Positions 1 through 10,969 of a stretch of 64,000 bases of DNA are shown piece by piece (within the stretch, counting starts at the first letter, position 1; every line of letters starts with the position of its first letter). The notes under the pieces are model-generated. The model had not been told where the DNA came from. It ran no database searches and saw nothing but the letters and a program-made list of their open reading frames with translations. The position numbers and the translations under genes are program-made. Source of the stretch: Blumeriella jaapii (Eukaryota; Ascomycota; Leotiomycetes; Helotiales; Drepanopezizaceae); assembly GCA_009599575.1 (NCBI GenBank), contig VWND01000010.1:1136501-1200500 (forward strand). Direction: 5' to 3'.

Positions 1-354
1 TGGTCCGGCTTCAGCGACAGGTATGAGAAATCATGATTGCCGCCCTCGAAATAGTGGCTCGCTGAATCTCTTCCCCGACAGCCCGAAGTGCCCCGATTGT
101 TTTGGTAATTGCTGACGCTGAGATTCGCCTTTGCGTTCTTGACAGTCTCTGTTTCCTCCTCTGTATCGTCCGAAGATACATACTCGTCGCTGCTGCCATT
201 ACTGCGAGGGGTGGCGGGACCAGGTGTCGAGGTTTCGATGTTCTTGCCGACTTTCTTGCTGCCTTTGGCATCTGTTTTTATTAGAAAATGACTGTTAGAA
301 TGTGTAGCAAGTGAAAGAGCTCATACTGGACGGGGCTTTTCTCTTGACTGGCAT
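1..354 (-). CDS. SSL2: TFIIH helicase SSL2/RAD25 (XPB), 5' end only
   Basis: This is the N-terminal part of the 3'-5' DNA helicase/translocase of TFIIH, which opens promoters and repair bubbles in the nucleus. Exon 1 is 354..327, then a 55-nt intron (272..326) with a CTAAT branch site, and exon 2 runs from 271 off the window edge. The translation starts MPVKRKAPSNAKGSKK, passes through an acidic Ser/Glu-rich stretch, and reaches HDFSYLSLKPDH, which resembles the conserved block before the XPB damage-recognition region (family: DYS-LxLKPDHxxRPLW). The helicase domains lie outside the window. It is transcribed away from the CHY zinc-finger gene with about 230 bp between start codons. The identification rests on one short conserved block, so confidence is moderate to good. 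Confidence 0.72.
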
Positions 355-585
355 CGTGAGGTTCTTGTGCGATCTGCATGCAGATGATGCTGTGGTTGTA
401 CCGGTAGAAAGCAGAGGAGGAGGCGAATGATGATATGCTGCAAGGCTGTTGTCTTAGTGGAGCTACTCGGTGCTAGTGGTGAATAAAGCCGCGAATTACC
501 CGATCTTCCAAACATTTCAGAGGTGGACCGGTGATTCAAAGAAAGAATTGCATGAGCTCCAGAAATAACAGATCTCATCTTCAAT
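355..585. promoter_or_regulatory. Divergent promoter between SSL2 and the CHY gene
   Basis: These 231 bp separate the two start codons and must hold both 5' UTRs and core promoters. I see no clear TATA box or named upstream element. Confidence 0.5.
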
Positions 586-1138
586 ATGTGGTAAGACATA
601 CGAATTCTTATGGAATTTGATTCTGACAGTGCTATAGCAAACATATCCTCAACGCCCAAGTCTCCATCAGATCACCATGCTGTAAAGCTCCCTCCTCTTC
701 CATAGGTAGCCAGGTAATTCTACAAATGCTAAAGAAATCGCAGGTCGGAAATGGTTTGACTGCGCCGACTGCCACGCGGAAAATGAATCTCATCCTCTCC
801 TCCAAAAGACCGAAATGGTACTCTTCCTCCCCCTCTCCTCTATGTCCTTCCCCTACTCGCTATTCCAACTCAGCTAAACACAACTTCCATAGACCTTTGC
901 CTGTAAAAAATGCAAGAAAGCCTTCCGCAAAGACGCCCAGGAGTTCGAAGAATCCGACGAGTATTGCCCACACTGCGACAACCACTTTGTGCTGGAGGCT
1001 GTCACCCCCAAGGCCCGGTTGGAGGTCGAGGGGGAGGATGCGCGCGTGGATAGCAGGATGTTGAGGGACGATAGAATTCGGGGGGAGGAGCTGAGGACGA
1101 TATTTGATGTTAAGGAGGCGCCTAACAAGTTGGGCTGA
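586..1138 (+). CDS. CHY zinc-finger protein, Hot13-like (4 exons)
   Basis: Small (122 aa) zinc protein of the CHY family; yeast Hot13 acts in the mitochondrial intermembrane space in redox cycling of Mia40. Exons are 586..590, 638..681, 744..817 and 893..1138. They sum to 369 nt with no stop. The protein begins MCKHILNAQVSIRSPCC, continues RKWFDCADCHAE, then CKKC, and ends with CPHCDNHF and an acidic tail. Paired cysteines and histidines (CKH, CC, CADCH, CKKC, CPHC) are the expected Zn ligands. The first coding exon holds only the start codon plus two bases; it was chosen because it restores the family N-terminus MCKHIL. No unbroken ORF covers this gene, so simple ORF calling would miss it. 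SSL2 is the divergent neighbour. Confidence 0.8.
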
Positions 1139-1408
1139 GTAGACCGGGGCGAAGATAACGGTGTGCAAAAGGGTCGGGATGGGTCTGGTTTAGCGGCATG
1201 GTGTTTTTTGATATTGGGGATGAGGATGGGAAGGGACCCAGGAGAGTTGCACATTTGCAACGATGTTTCCAGAACGACCGCCGGCATGATACCACCCACA
1301 GAGAAGCGAAACGCATGTGTGTGCATTATCTTGCAGGTTTCGTCGCTCATTTCCTATGGTACAATGGCTCTCAGAAACAGTGCACACCCAGCATTGACAA
1401 CCACCACT

Positions 1409-2409
1409 CTACTTGTTCTCTTCAGCGGGTCTCGTCAAGATAGCAGCACTTCCGGAGCCTGGCGTCCGGGTGTTCTTCTTCTTCGCGGCCTCCTCAACCT
1501 TCTCCGCCTCGATGTTCTTGACGTACGCCTCGATATCCTCCACCGGCAACATCTCGAGCAGCTTGCCTGGCGCCATGATCGCGATCTCAATGTTTTTCGC
1601 TCCCGTCTGTACGACCTCCAACAGCGACTTGATAGTCAGCTTGATCGTAGCCTCCCGATCCATGCCATCCTTGTGGTTGCGCTCCAGGAATTCACGGACG
1701 GTCTTGCTGGATCTACCGATTGCGTTTGCCTTCCTGTAAAATCATCAGCACGCTCTCCTCACACTGGTTGGTGATTCTTGCCATGCCGAGTAAATTCCCG
1801 ATGGCTCAGTCTGGTAAAGTCTCGGGGTCTTGTCATTAGGATCAAACCCAACAATCAATGTGCTGATCCCGAACGGTCTGACACCACCACTCTGCGTATA
1901 TCTCTGTTGCACACCCGCCACGTACTTCGTGATGTACTCTATCGTAACCGGGTCTTCAACAGTCAGGCGATGGGACTGGGCTTCTAATCTAGCCTTGTCG
2001 ACTAGGATTCGGGCATCGGCGTTGAGCCCAGCGAAGGCGAGGCAGACGTGCGTGTCAACGAGACCGATCTTGGAGGGCGTAATGCGGGTGTCTTGGAGCT
2101 TCATGGCGGAGCGCTTCTCACAGCCCAGTACAACGATATCTCCTCCCTTGACGCCGACGGCACAGGTTCCTGGGAAACTTTAGCTATGGTTTTCCTTCCA
2201 CAGCAGCCATTCGTACCTCGCTTTACTGCCTCCAGCGCATATTCGACTTGGAAGACATGTCCATCGGGACTGTGTACGTTATGAGGATGTGAACAGAGCT
2301 CGTGCGTTGGTCATAACTAACCTGAAGACTGATGTATGGTTAGCTATGTCAACACCTCCAACCACAGCTGGAGCCTACCTGAGAGAGCTCTATCGTAGCC
2401 GGACGCCAT
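1409..2409 (-). CDS. PRE6: 20S proteasome subunit alpha-4 (Pre6/PSMA7), 5 exons
   Basis: Structural alpha-ring subunit of the 20S proteasome (267 aa). Exons on the minus strand: 2409..2379, 2328..2322, 2269..2217, 2169..1782 and 1733..1409, total 804 nt. The N-terminus [17 protein letters not shown] followed by [13 protein letters not shown] is the alpha-subunit signature. [20 protein letters not shown] and the GGVRPFGIS block also fit alpha4, and the C-terminus is Lys/Glu-rich. Alpha subunits are non-catalytic, so no active-site Thr is expected. Exon 2 is only 7 nt (TCTTCAG) but is needed to give LSVFSPDG. The last intron (1734..1781) has a GC donor (GCAAGA), supported by the conserved SAW|KANAIGR junction. 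It shares a promoter with the dehydrogenase at 2737. Confidence 0.93.
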
Positions 2410-2736
2410 GATTTGCGATCGATCAATTGAAGGGGGTCAAGATTCACACTTCGAGAGTATAAGTGAGAAGGATCAATTCGATGCGAAGCTGTGGTGTTGG
2501 TTACTCGTTAAGCTTGGTGTTGATACAGGTAGGCTGCAGTTGCACGCGTACCAAGTCGCGAGCGAGAGCTCTGTTGCAACCTGAGGACAAAAGCACAAGG
2601 CTGACAAGCCGAACTTGGGTCCGGTAGCGAGTACCCCCCGCCCTTTCAGCAATTCGTTCTGGCTGGCTAGACTTCACTCGAGGTCCCACGACGAGTATCG
2701 AACTTTAGTTTTCTGATCAATTAGCTGTTTCGCAAT
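2410..2736. promoter_or_regulatory. Divergent promoter, PRE6 / D-2-hydroxyacid dehydrogenase
   Basis: The 327 bp between the two start codons serve both directions. I looked for the yeast proteasome element GGTGGCAAA and did not see it. Confidence 0.45.
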
Positions 2737-4432
2737 ATGGCAACTCGATCAACAGTGGCTCTCGCCCTCCGCAGAGCCCGGTGGGCCACCCCCTCAGCCA
2801 GACCGCTGCGAGCTCTCCCCCAGCTCCGATGCCAAAGCACAGCAACAACAGAGGAAACTGAGGGCATTTCAAAAGGCACGACCGGCTCCTCCAAGACCAT
2901 CAAATTCACATCCGAGACCTACCCAGATATGAAGCGCGATTCGAGATTTGCAGAGCTTACTCCAGACCATGTCAATCACTTCAAAGAACTGCTAGGGAAG
3001 GACTCGGCCATTATTGATGGCGTTACAAAAGACGCTTCGGGGGACATTGAGCCCTTCAATGGAGACTGGATGAGGAAGTACAGGGGACATACTAAATTGG
3101 TTTTAAAGCCAGGGTCGACGGAGGAGGTAAGCAAGGTGTTGAAGTATTGCAACGACAACATGCTGGCTGTGGTGCCGCAGGGAGGCAATTCTGGTCTGGT
3201 GGGAGGATCGGTGCCGGTTTTTGATGAGATTGTTATAAACATGAGCCGGATGAACAAAATACGGTCTTTTGACGACGTTTCTGGGACTTTAGTGGTGGAT
3301 GCTGGTGTCATTTTAGAAGTGGCCGACAACTACCTCGCCGAGAGCGGATACATTTTCCCACTGGACCTCGGTGCTAAGGGATCTTGCCAAATTGGAGGCA
3401 ATGTTGCCACGAATGCTGGAGGTTTGCGGTTATTGCGATACGGAAGTCTTCATGGGAATGTCCTTGGGATCGAAGCAGTACTACCGGACGGAACCATCGT
3501 GGACGATCTTTCTAAGCTACGGAAGAATAACACCGGTTACGACCTCAAACAACTGTTCATCGGTGGCGAAGGCACAATCGGTATAATCACCGGCATCTCG
3601 ATAATCTGCCCTCAACGCTCTAAAGCCATCAATGTCGCCTTTTTCGGTCTCGAATCCTACGAGAAAGTCCAAGAAGCTTTCAAAGAAGCGAAAGGCCAGC
3701 TCTCTGAAATCCTCTCCGCTTTCGAACTAATGGACAGCACTTCTCAAGACTTCGTACACAAGGTAACTAAAAATAAACGACCGCTAGAAAAGGAGTACCC
3801 GTTTTACTGCTTAATCGAGACCTCTGGCTCCAACACGGAGCATGATAGCGAGAAGCTCGAGAAATTTCTCGAGCATGTTATGGAAAGGGAGATCGTGCTA
3901 GATGGAGTACTCGCGCAAGACGAGACACAGGTGAAAGCGCTCTGGGGCTGGAGAGAAGGTGTGCCCGAATGCCTCGGCCACTGGGGCGGCGTCTACAAAT
4001 ATGATCTCTCGATCCCCATCAAAGAACTCTACGCTTTAGTAGAAGAAACCAAAGCCAAAATCCAAGAGAAAGGCTTGATAGGCGATACTGACGAGTATCC
4101 CGTCGTGGGCGTGGTGGGGTATGGCCATATGGGAGACTCAAATTTGCATCTGAACGTTGCAACAAGAAGGTATGACAAGAGGGTTGAGAAAGTGCTAGAA
4201 CCTTTTGTGTACGAGTGGATTGCGAAGAGGAATGGCAGTATTAGTGCGGAGCATGGGCTGGGTCTCGCAAAGAAGAATTACATTGGATATAGTCGGAATG
4301 ACACTATGATTCGATTGATGAAGCAGATTAAGGAGCTGTACGATCCGGTGAGTTCTGGGTGTTTATGGGCTGTGTGTGTTGAGCTAATGGCGTGGGTAGA
4401 ATGGGATTATGAACCCGTACAAATACATCTAG
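2737..4432 (+). CDS. DLD2: Mitochondrial FAD-linked D-2-hydroxyglutarate/D-lactate dehydrogenase
   Basis: Flavoprotein that oxidises D-2-hydroxyacids to 2-oxoacids, most like yeast Dld2/Dld3 and human D2HGDH (547 aa). Exons are 2737..4347 and 4400..4432. The short last exon replaces the read-through frame and ends in [10 protein letters not shown], the family C-terminus. Residues 1-35 are Arg/Ser/Ala-rich without acids, a likely mitochondrial presequence. The FAD-binding PCMH domain follows, with [17 protein letters not shown] and [10 protein letters not shown]. The C-terminal FAD-linked oxidase domain has [14 protein letters not shown] (metal-binding His) and [12 protein letters not shown]-2-hydroxyglutarate versus D-lactate specificity cannot be decided by reading alone. 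Confidence 0.9.
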
Positions 4433-5118
4433 ACCGCCTTGAACGCCTACGTGTATGTACATATATACAATTATGGCAACATAGTGTAAATTGGACTTGA
4501 TGTCAAGAACGGAGCACGATTCTCAATTTTACATGCTGAGACCATCATTGGTCTAGCCACGCTAGCATTTCAGCCGCTCGAGACCTGCACACAGTGGCTG
4601 TCAAGTCATACAACTGCCCAACTTCCATCAAGCCCCACAGGCAGAAGTCTTCTTGTTTTCATTGTCGATAAATTTCCTTCTCTTACTCGGACTATCTTCG
4701 TTTCGTGGTGGGATTTAGGAACGCAAACTCGTTTGAAGAGTCATTGAGTTGAATTATATTCCTTTTGTGGTAGACGCCGCATCCTGCTAGGCCATGTAGC
4801 GAGTAAGCTGAACATTACATACAACAACACCCATTCACGTTCATTCTAAGCTCTCTGTTGGATATCCCAAGGACCTTCACATCCAGGCAGCTGCACGTTG
4901 CATGTAATTGTAAGGTGTATGCTGCGAGCTTCAGGTAAGACGAAGGAAGAGTGACTTGGCCTCTCTAGATACAGTACGGCGACGCTGACAATCTCACTAG
5001 TGTCTCTTTGGTTACTCGGACTCACCGTTGCTCTCCGTTCCTCATCATCTCAAAGACCGTTGACTTCAAGTTGAAGCATCTCAAAATTGTGCCATAGACA
5101 GCCGGGTAATCTCTCACA
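4433..5118. other. Intergenic, no gene seen
   Basis: 3' flank of the dehydrogenase and upstream flank of the peroxidase relic. No ORF with protein-like composition and no RNA gene was recognised. Confidence 0.5.
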
Positions 5119-5545
5119 ATGGCAGCTGAACCTCCAGCAGGCCATCCAGAAATTGACTGATCGAAATGGGAGCCATCTGGTGACGGGGACGGTAGGTACT
5201 CATCATAACTCGCACAATTCACCCTGTCGGTCGCTTTCAGTACTATCGCGATCAAGAATTTCGAATTGACCTCCAGAACAGTCCACTCCCCATGTCCCAT
5301 GATCAACGCCCTCGCCAACCATCACCTGCTTCCGCACAACGGGAAAGCTATCACCAAACCCATGGTAATCTCTGTCTTGACTTCTGCCATAAATCTCGGC
5401 TCTGGTTTCGCCTCAGTCTTCGCGGCCGGCGCTCTAAAAGCCGCCCCTCCCCCTCTCCCCGGACACTCGCACTCAGAACCAATGTTAGACCTCGATCAGC
5501 TAGCCAAACATGGCTTGATCGAACACGACGTGAGTCTATATCTCC
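5119..5545 (+). pseudogene. Truncated heme-thiolate peroxidase (peroxidase family 2) relic
   Basis: N-terminal part of a chloroperoxidase/unspecific-peroxygenase type protein. In one frame it reads VHSPCPMINALANHH, LLPHNGKAITKPM, then LDLDQLAKHGLIEHDVSL. PCP supplies the proximal heme-ligand cysteine, and EHD carries the distal acid. Homology stops right after EHDVSL (about 5540), where the family continues for another 100-150 residues, so more than half of the enzyme is missing. Upstream in the same frame a plausible start (ATG 5119) is followed by stops at 5158 (TGA) and about 5203 (TAA). The next relic starts about 35 bp downstream. It is best read as a dead fragment; the family call is fairly firm, the start is not. 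Confidence 0.6.
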
Positions 5546-5573
5546 AATACCTCGCGGTATTCCAACCATCAAA

Positions 5574-6146
5574 ATGTTCACCAGAGCTGCCATCATCTCA
5601 GCCCTAATCGGTCTCTGCCTCGTAGCATCAATTACTCAATTAGACAACACGACAACCCCCTTCCTCCTCGAAACAATCCACGATCAATCTACCATCTAGC
5701 TCTCCATCATCGTAGCGCGTCCCAGAAATTCTACGTCCAATCACGCCGCCTCCACCAGCTGCCCGCAACCGGACTGCTCCGACTATGACTAGACCACTGT
5801 GTCCCCCCCCCTCAGGGGCAAGGGCAAGTACTTCTACCTGCACAGCCAGGTCTCCGGACAGCGACAGGTGTACGTGGCTGTCGACGGTGCCCTCGGCTTC
5901 GTAGAGGCCGACGTGCAGGATATCCCGTAGGATGCCTACCCGGGGCCTTTCCAGTACCAGGGCCAGTCGGAGGACGGTACCGTCAGGCGAATGCTCTTCG
6001 CGAGCGAGGAGTTCGACGCTTGTCCCACTGGGGAGTCGTACTAAGGGAAGGATACTCATCAGATTTACGCGAAGGCAATCGGCAAGCCTGAAGAGACAGT
6101 TGGGTGTTTGGATCTCGCGCTAGGGACGGTAGATTGCCGTGAGTAG
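5574..6146 (+). pseudogene. Small secreted cell-surface protein gene with four premature stops
   Basis: One continuous frame of 191 codons runs from ATG 5574 to TAG 6144-6146 without any indel, but holds four internal stops: TAG 5697, TAG 5790, TAG 5928 and TAA 6042. The start MFTRAAIISALIGLCLVAS is a good signal peptide. Further on are QVYVAVDGALGF, YPGPFQYQG and FDACPTGESY, then IYAKAIG. This pattern resembles fungal secreted proteins of the PhiA/IgE-binding-like group (family: VYVDxxGALxF, GxLACP, YxVxA). All four stops sit where a Gln codon (CAG/CAA) would fit. That is what C-to-T change at CpA, as in repeat-induced point mutation, would give. The family call is from memory and moderate. 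Confidence 0.6.
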
Positions 6147-7757
6147 TTGGCTTATGAGTATGTGTGAATAATGGCATCCTGGAATGGGTTCGAAGAATGG
6201 TTGGGTTGGAGGATAGCAGTGCGTCCTGTGTTGGGATTGAAAAGGATTACCTTGGTGCCGAGCTTGTATCAATTGAATACGTGTGGTTTGTATTTGCAGC
6301 ATCGTCTAACAGTCTTGATGATGAGTTTACTCAATTTGTTTTCTCTCAACACAAGAATGTACAATATCTCCTATACCTTGGATGATTTGCGGTACAATGA
6401 CTAACATTGCGCTGTCCGGATATCTTTGCTTAGCTATTGTCAAATTTTTTTCTTTCATTTTTTAACCTAACGCTGATCAGATATTCTGATAATCATGGAT
6501 ATAAATTCTCAATTTTACCTGCCATAAAGGAGTCCCTTGTGAACCTGCCACGTTTGGAGGACCGCTTGGCAAGCCTCTCGAATCATGTATACACGGATAT
6601 GTACAGAAATCAGCAGATACTTAAATAAGTTTTATGTACAGTATCACGATTTAAAGTATGAATACTTGAGTCAACGATTTTTTTTGCACATCTGCTGAGT
6701 GTTGTGTGGAAGGATGACACATGTTCCTTCTTGGTGAGCTTGGAAATTCGAAGCGAAAATTGTTTGACTCCTCTCATGAAAATACAAATGCATGAACGAA
6801 AAACTCGTTGTATCACTGAGAAATTTGAGGTAGGCTTTATTTCTGTATGATTTCTGGCTTGTGATACCATACTTATTACGTTGAGAAGTATTCTATTCAG
6901 ACTGTGGCGGACTGACATGAAGGACTCGATAGCAATTGCATCAACACACAAACATAAGAGCGGATACGCCTCAAGCTCAATTACCAAGCATATTCAAGAT
7001 TGAATCAGCGCAGATAAATTCCCCGAAAATATCTGTCTAGGCGCTATCGCGAGCATAACAAACAGAAATGGTTTGTTGACTTTACTCTCGCTTATTCCAC
7101 GTCAAGGATCATCTTTCGAATCTTTGCCAAACGAATGGCCAAACAGCAAAAGCCCTTAAAATCTCGATACATCTATCCTCTCTTAAACATGGTATGCAAC
7201 CAGCACCATTGATCAAAGCTTGCCACGGGTAAAGGAAGCTGATCAGCTCTGCTCGAGTACAACGTCAAGAAAACAAAAAGCTTGTGCCATCTTGGCCGCA
7301 CTTTAGTCTCATGCTTGGTTCAAAAACAAGCTCATGATCCCTGCTCTGATCCGCAATGTAGGCCTTGGAGCCAAGCGATGACTGTTATCAAAAACGTGCT
7401 GCTAAATCATATAATTTGCTGCGTAACCGGACTGCAGTCATCAAACAGATAGCCTGTGGTTGGAAATTTCCAGCCTTCAGATACTGTTCCACCGACAACA
7501 ACTACTGTCGAGATCTCTTCAGCTCGTCTTGGCACCTGCATCCCCTTAGCGTACGGTAGCGTCGCGTCACGGTGACAGGGGGTGAGGTGAAACTACCCCG
7601 CCAGCCTACCACCTCGTACAAGCTTTCTTGCTCCAACCCACTTCCTCACATCTACAACCTCGACGTTTTTCCCTTTCTCTACATCGGATCTGGCGTCGAT
7701 ACACTTCATCGCAAATCTTGAAACTCAAATCGATCTATACGATCGCGAGGCACCATC
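6147..7757. other. AT-rich intergenic region upstream of HET-C
   Basis: About 1.6 kb of AT-rich DNA with no ORF that looks coding. The last 150 bp are pyrimidine-rich (CCCTTTCTCTAC type), as in fungal promoters before a start codon. Confidence 0.5.
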
Positions 7758-10700
7758 ATGGCCGTTAACACATCCCTCTTGCTCGCTCTCGGCGTGGTCG
7801 TCCTCTGCTTGGCTACGCCCGCGGCAGCTTTTGGAGCTGGGGATATCGTCGATCTTTCCAAGGCAAGCTATCATGTCACTTGTTAAGAAGCTCACTTATA
7901 CGTGCCTCAGATCAACGCTGTCAACTATCGTCACGGAGATATTGAGAACACACTCCTGGAGTTGATTATGGTTGCAGGGGGTAATACCAAATTCGACAAG
8001 CTTGATGTCAAACGTGTATACTTTGGTAACTGGCTTCGTGACTACTCTCAAGCGATCGATGTCGGTGGATTGAAGCAACTCCCTGCTGAGACCATCCGTA
8101 TCTTGCTGTGGTGTCTTTCGTTCCTCACTTTTGGCTATGCTACGGGTGAGTTCGAGGTAACCGCCGAGCGACTTGGATGCTACCGCCCCGAGGAGCACAT
8201 CGACAACCCAAAGGTACATTCGCCCTTTAAATATCTAAAGCATGCAAGGAGCTAATTTATGGCAGGACTATGCCGACAATGAAGATGCTCGCGTTTATGA
8301 TCAACGCCTCCGTGCCCCGGTTGACGAAGGCAAGGAGCTTGCGATTGATCGAGAAACAGGATTGAAGGTGTACATTGCCTCTGAGAACGCTGGCTGCGAT
8401 ACTTCTGCTGGGCTTGTCCGTCGCTTGTTTGAGAAAAGCATCGAACTCGGTCGCAAGTACAAGCGTGACAACAACAAGAATGATCTCTACGAGGCACTCC
8501 GACTTATGGGCACTGGTCTGCACTGCCTGGAAGGTGTGTAATATCTTCATTCGTGTGTTATGCGGAACTAATTAACATTAGATTATGCCGCTCATTCGAA
8601 CTATACCGAGCTTGCCCTCCGTGAGCTTGGTGTCGACGCCTTCCCCCACGTTGGAAAGAACACAGAGATTGACGTCCGCGGCAAGAAAATCTTCCCACTT
8701 GTCACCGGTACCTTTGGTATGACCGATTTCCTACATTCGGTCGTGGGTGAAATGGGAGATAAGGTTGCACAGTCTGAGATCGAGGGTTTGGAGTCTCAAC
8801 TCAACAAGGCAAGTGAAGATGATGAACAAAATGACAAGACCTCGGCCCTCAAAGTTATCCTCGACAAAGTCCCGTGGGATATGCTCGAGGATGATGGAAA
8901 GCCCGACACTAACAAGGCGGATGAATTGAAGCAAGCTGCCGCTGCAAAGAAGCAGGAGACGCAACAGAACCCTTTGGACCGCAATGCCTCGCTGGGCGGT
9001 GTTGATATCGAGCAAGCAAAGGAGCAAGCTCAACAAACTCTCAAGGACATGTACCCCATTCTCGAGTTTCACGACAAAGTTATGAAGGGCGTCAACCAGA
9101 TTATTTCCAAGGTGCCTGGTCTCGATGAACTGGTTGAGAACATGACAGGTGCTTTGCAAATCTTCATCTTCTCTCTCCTTGCCCCATACGTCACCCCGAT
9201 CATTGCCCAGGCCCGTATTGAGCTCAAGTCGGGATCAGAGGGTGTCCTAAAGTCCAGCGAGAAGGGACAATACGAAGTCTTCGAGAACGACAACTTCACT
9301 GACCCTACCCACTCTATGCTGTCCAAGGACCATTTCTCCAACGTTCTCAACCCTGTTGCTGGACAAATTGCTTGCGCCACGGTCAGGTTTGTGGCCCCCC
9401 ACATCGTCGACTGCTGGGGCGATGAGGGCAAGGATGTTCGCCAAACCATCGACGATATCCTGCAGGTCTTCCACCACCCAGCTCTCCGCGATGAGAACAG
9501 AGATGGCCAGCGTGCTATGTTCGAAACGGTCAAGAAGTGGTGGGAGAGCAAGGACGAGTCTGAGCAGCAGCACTACAGGGAAATTCTGAGCACCGAGGGC
9601 GTCAAGGAGAACAAGAACCATGAGGGCGAAGGCGCCGAAGGAGGTGGACATTCCCACGGCGCCCCTCCAAAGAAGAAGAACGACAATAATATCGTTCCTT
9701 CTGCTCAAGAGGGTGCTTCTGCTCTGCAGGAAATTACCGGTGGGCTTGGAAGTATGTTCTTGAAGAAAACCGGTCTGGATAAGAAGCTCGGATCCATTAT
9801 TGGTGACAACAACCAGCGCCAGAGTGAGCAGTCCTCATCTGGTCGTCAGGAAAATGACGAGAGCTCATATGGTCGCCTGAGTGGGCAGTCCTCGTACGGT
9901 CGCCAGGAAAATGAGGAGAGCTCGTATGGTCGAACCCAGCAATCCTCGTCCAGCCGCAACGATAACGAGCAATCCTCATATGGCCGCCAAGAAAACGAAT
10001 CAAGCTCCTACGGTCGTACTCAGCAATACTCTGGCCGCAATGATAACGAGAAGAGTTCCTATGGACGCAGTGAGAACATCTACGCTGGATCAGGACGCCA
10101 GGGCCGTGATGACACGGAGGAGCCTTCCTATGGCAGTGGTCGCCGTCAAGAGACAAGTGAGAGCACCTACGGTGGATCGGGACGCCACGGCCGTGATGAC
10201 ACAGAGCAGCCTTCCTATGGTAGTGGTCGCCGTCAAGAGACAAGTGAGAGCACCTACGGTGGATCGGGACGCCAGGGCCGTGATGATATGGAAGCCTTCC
10301 TATGGCAGTGGCCGCCGTCAAGAGACAGGTGAGAGCACCTACGGTGGATACGGACGTGAGGACAACCAGGAGAGCTCTTATGGTAGCGGCAGAAAACAAG
10401 AAAGCGAGAACACCTACGGCCGATCTGGTCGCTCGGGACGTGAAGATAACGACGAGAGCACGTACGGCGGTGGTCGTTCTGATCGCAATGAGGATAGTGA
10501 GAACACCTATGGCCAATCTGGGCGCTCGGGACACTCTGGACGAGGCGATCATGAAGAGAGCTCTTACGGCGGAGAGCGTTCAGGACGTGGTGATAACGAG
10601 GAGAGTTCGTACGGAGGCGGCCGTTCCGGACGCAACGACGAGAGTGAGAACACCTACGGCCAATCGAGACGCTCCGGTCGCGGTGACAACGATGAGAGCT

Positions 10701-10969
10701 CGTATGGCGGTGGAAATCCGTACGGAAAATCTGAACGTTTCAGCCGGCATAACGAGGAGGGTTCGGGCTATGGCCGTAGCGAGCTTGAGGATAATCGTGA
10801 TAACTCAGGTTATAGTCGCAGTGGACGTGAGGAGGAGTCGGGAGGTTATGGCCGCTCTGGTCGCGATGATAACGATGAGAGCTCGGGTGGCTATGGACGC
10901 AACGAAGGTCGGGGAGGCGGCGAGCACAGTTACGGCGAGGAAGAGGACAACTCCTACTCGAGATATTAA
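7758..10969 (+). CDS. het-c: HET-C family protein with SYGR-repeat tail; frame break near 10295
   Basis: Member of the HET-C heterokaryon-incompatibility family, proteins entering the secretory route and acting in nonself recognition in Neurospora. Exons: 7758..7862, 7911..8213, 8266..8533 and 8582 onward. The first intron has a GC donor (AAG|GCAAGC). Residues 1-24 are a signal peptide. The conserved body contains NYRHGDIENTLLE, FGNWLRDYSQAIDV and DYADNEDARVYDQR, plus YAAHSNYTELALRELG; a hydrophobic stretch (IFIFSLLAPYVTPII) lies near residue 420. From about residue 640 the protein becomes a repeat of [S/T]YGR units. A 2-nt loss in the third 87-bp repeat (10261-10345) sends the frame to a stop at 10332. 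The SYGR tail continues in the next frame to TAA 10967-10969. As read it ends about 210 residues early; restored it would be about 1,020 aa. Confidence 0.88.
9826..10969 (+). repeat. SYGR low-complexity coding repeat in het-c
   Basis: About 1.1 kb of degenerate coding repeats giving units such as ESSYGRQEN and ESTYGGSGR. Inside it are 87-bp tandem units starting at 10087, 10174 and 10261; the third is 85 bp long, the next similar segment starting at 10346. Confidence 0.85.

Noticed and set aside
7863..7910. GT donor (GTCACT at about 7875) for het-c intron 1 instead of the GC donor
   Set aside because: It would leave a 36-nt intron, shorter than the other introns here, with a poor donor; GCAAGC at 7863 fits better.
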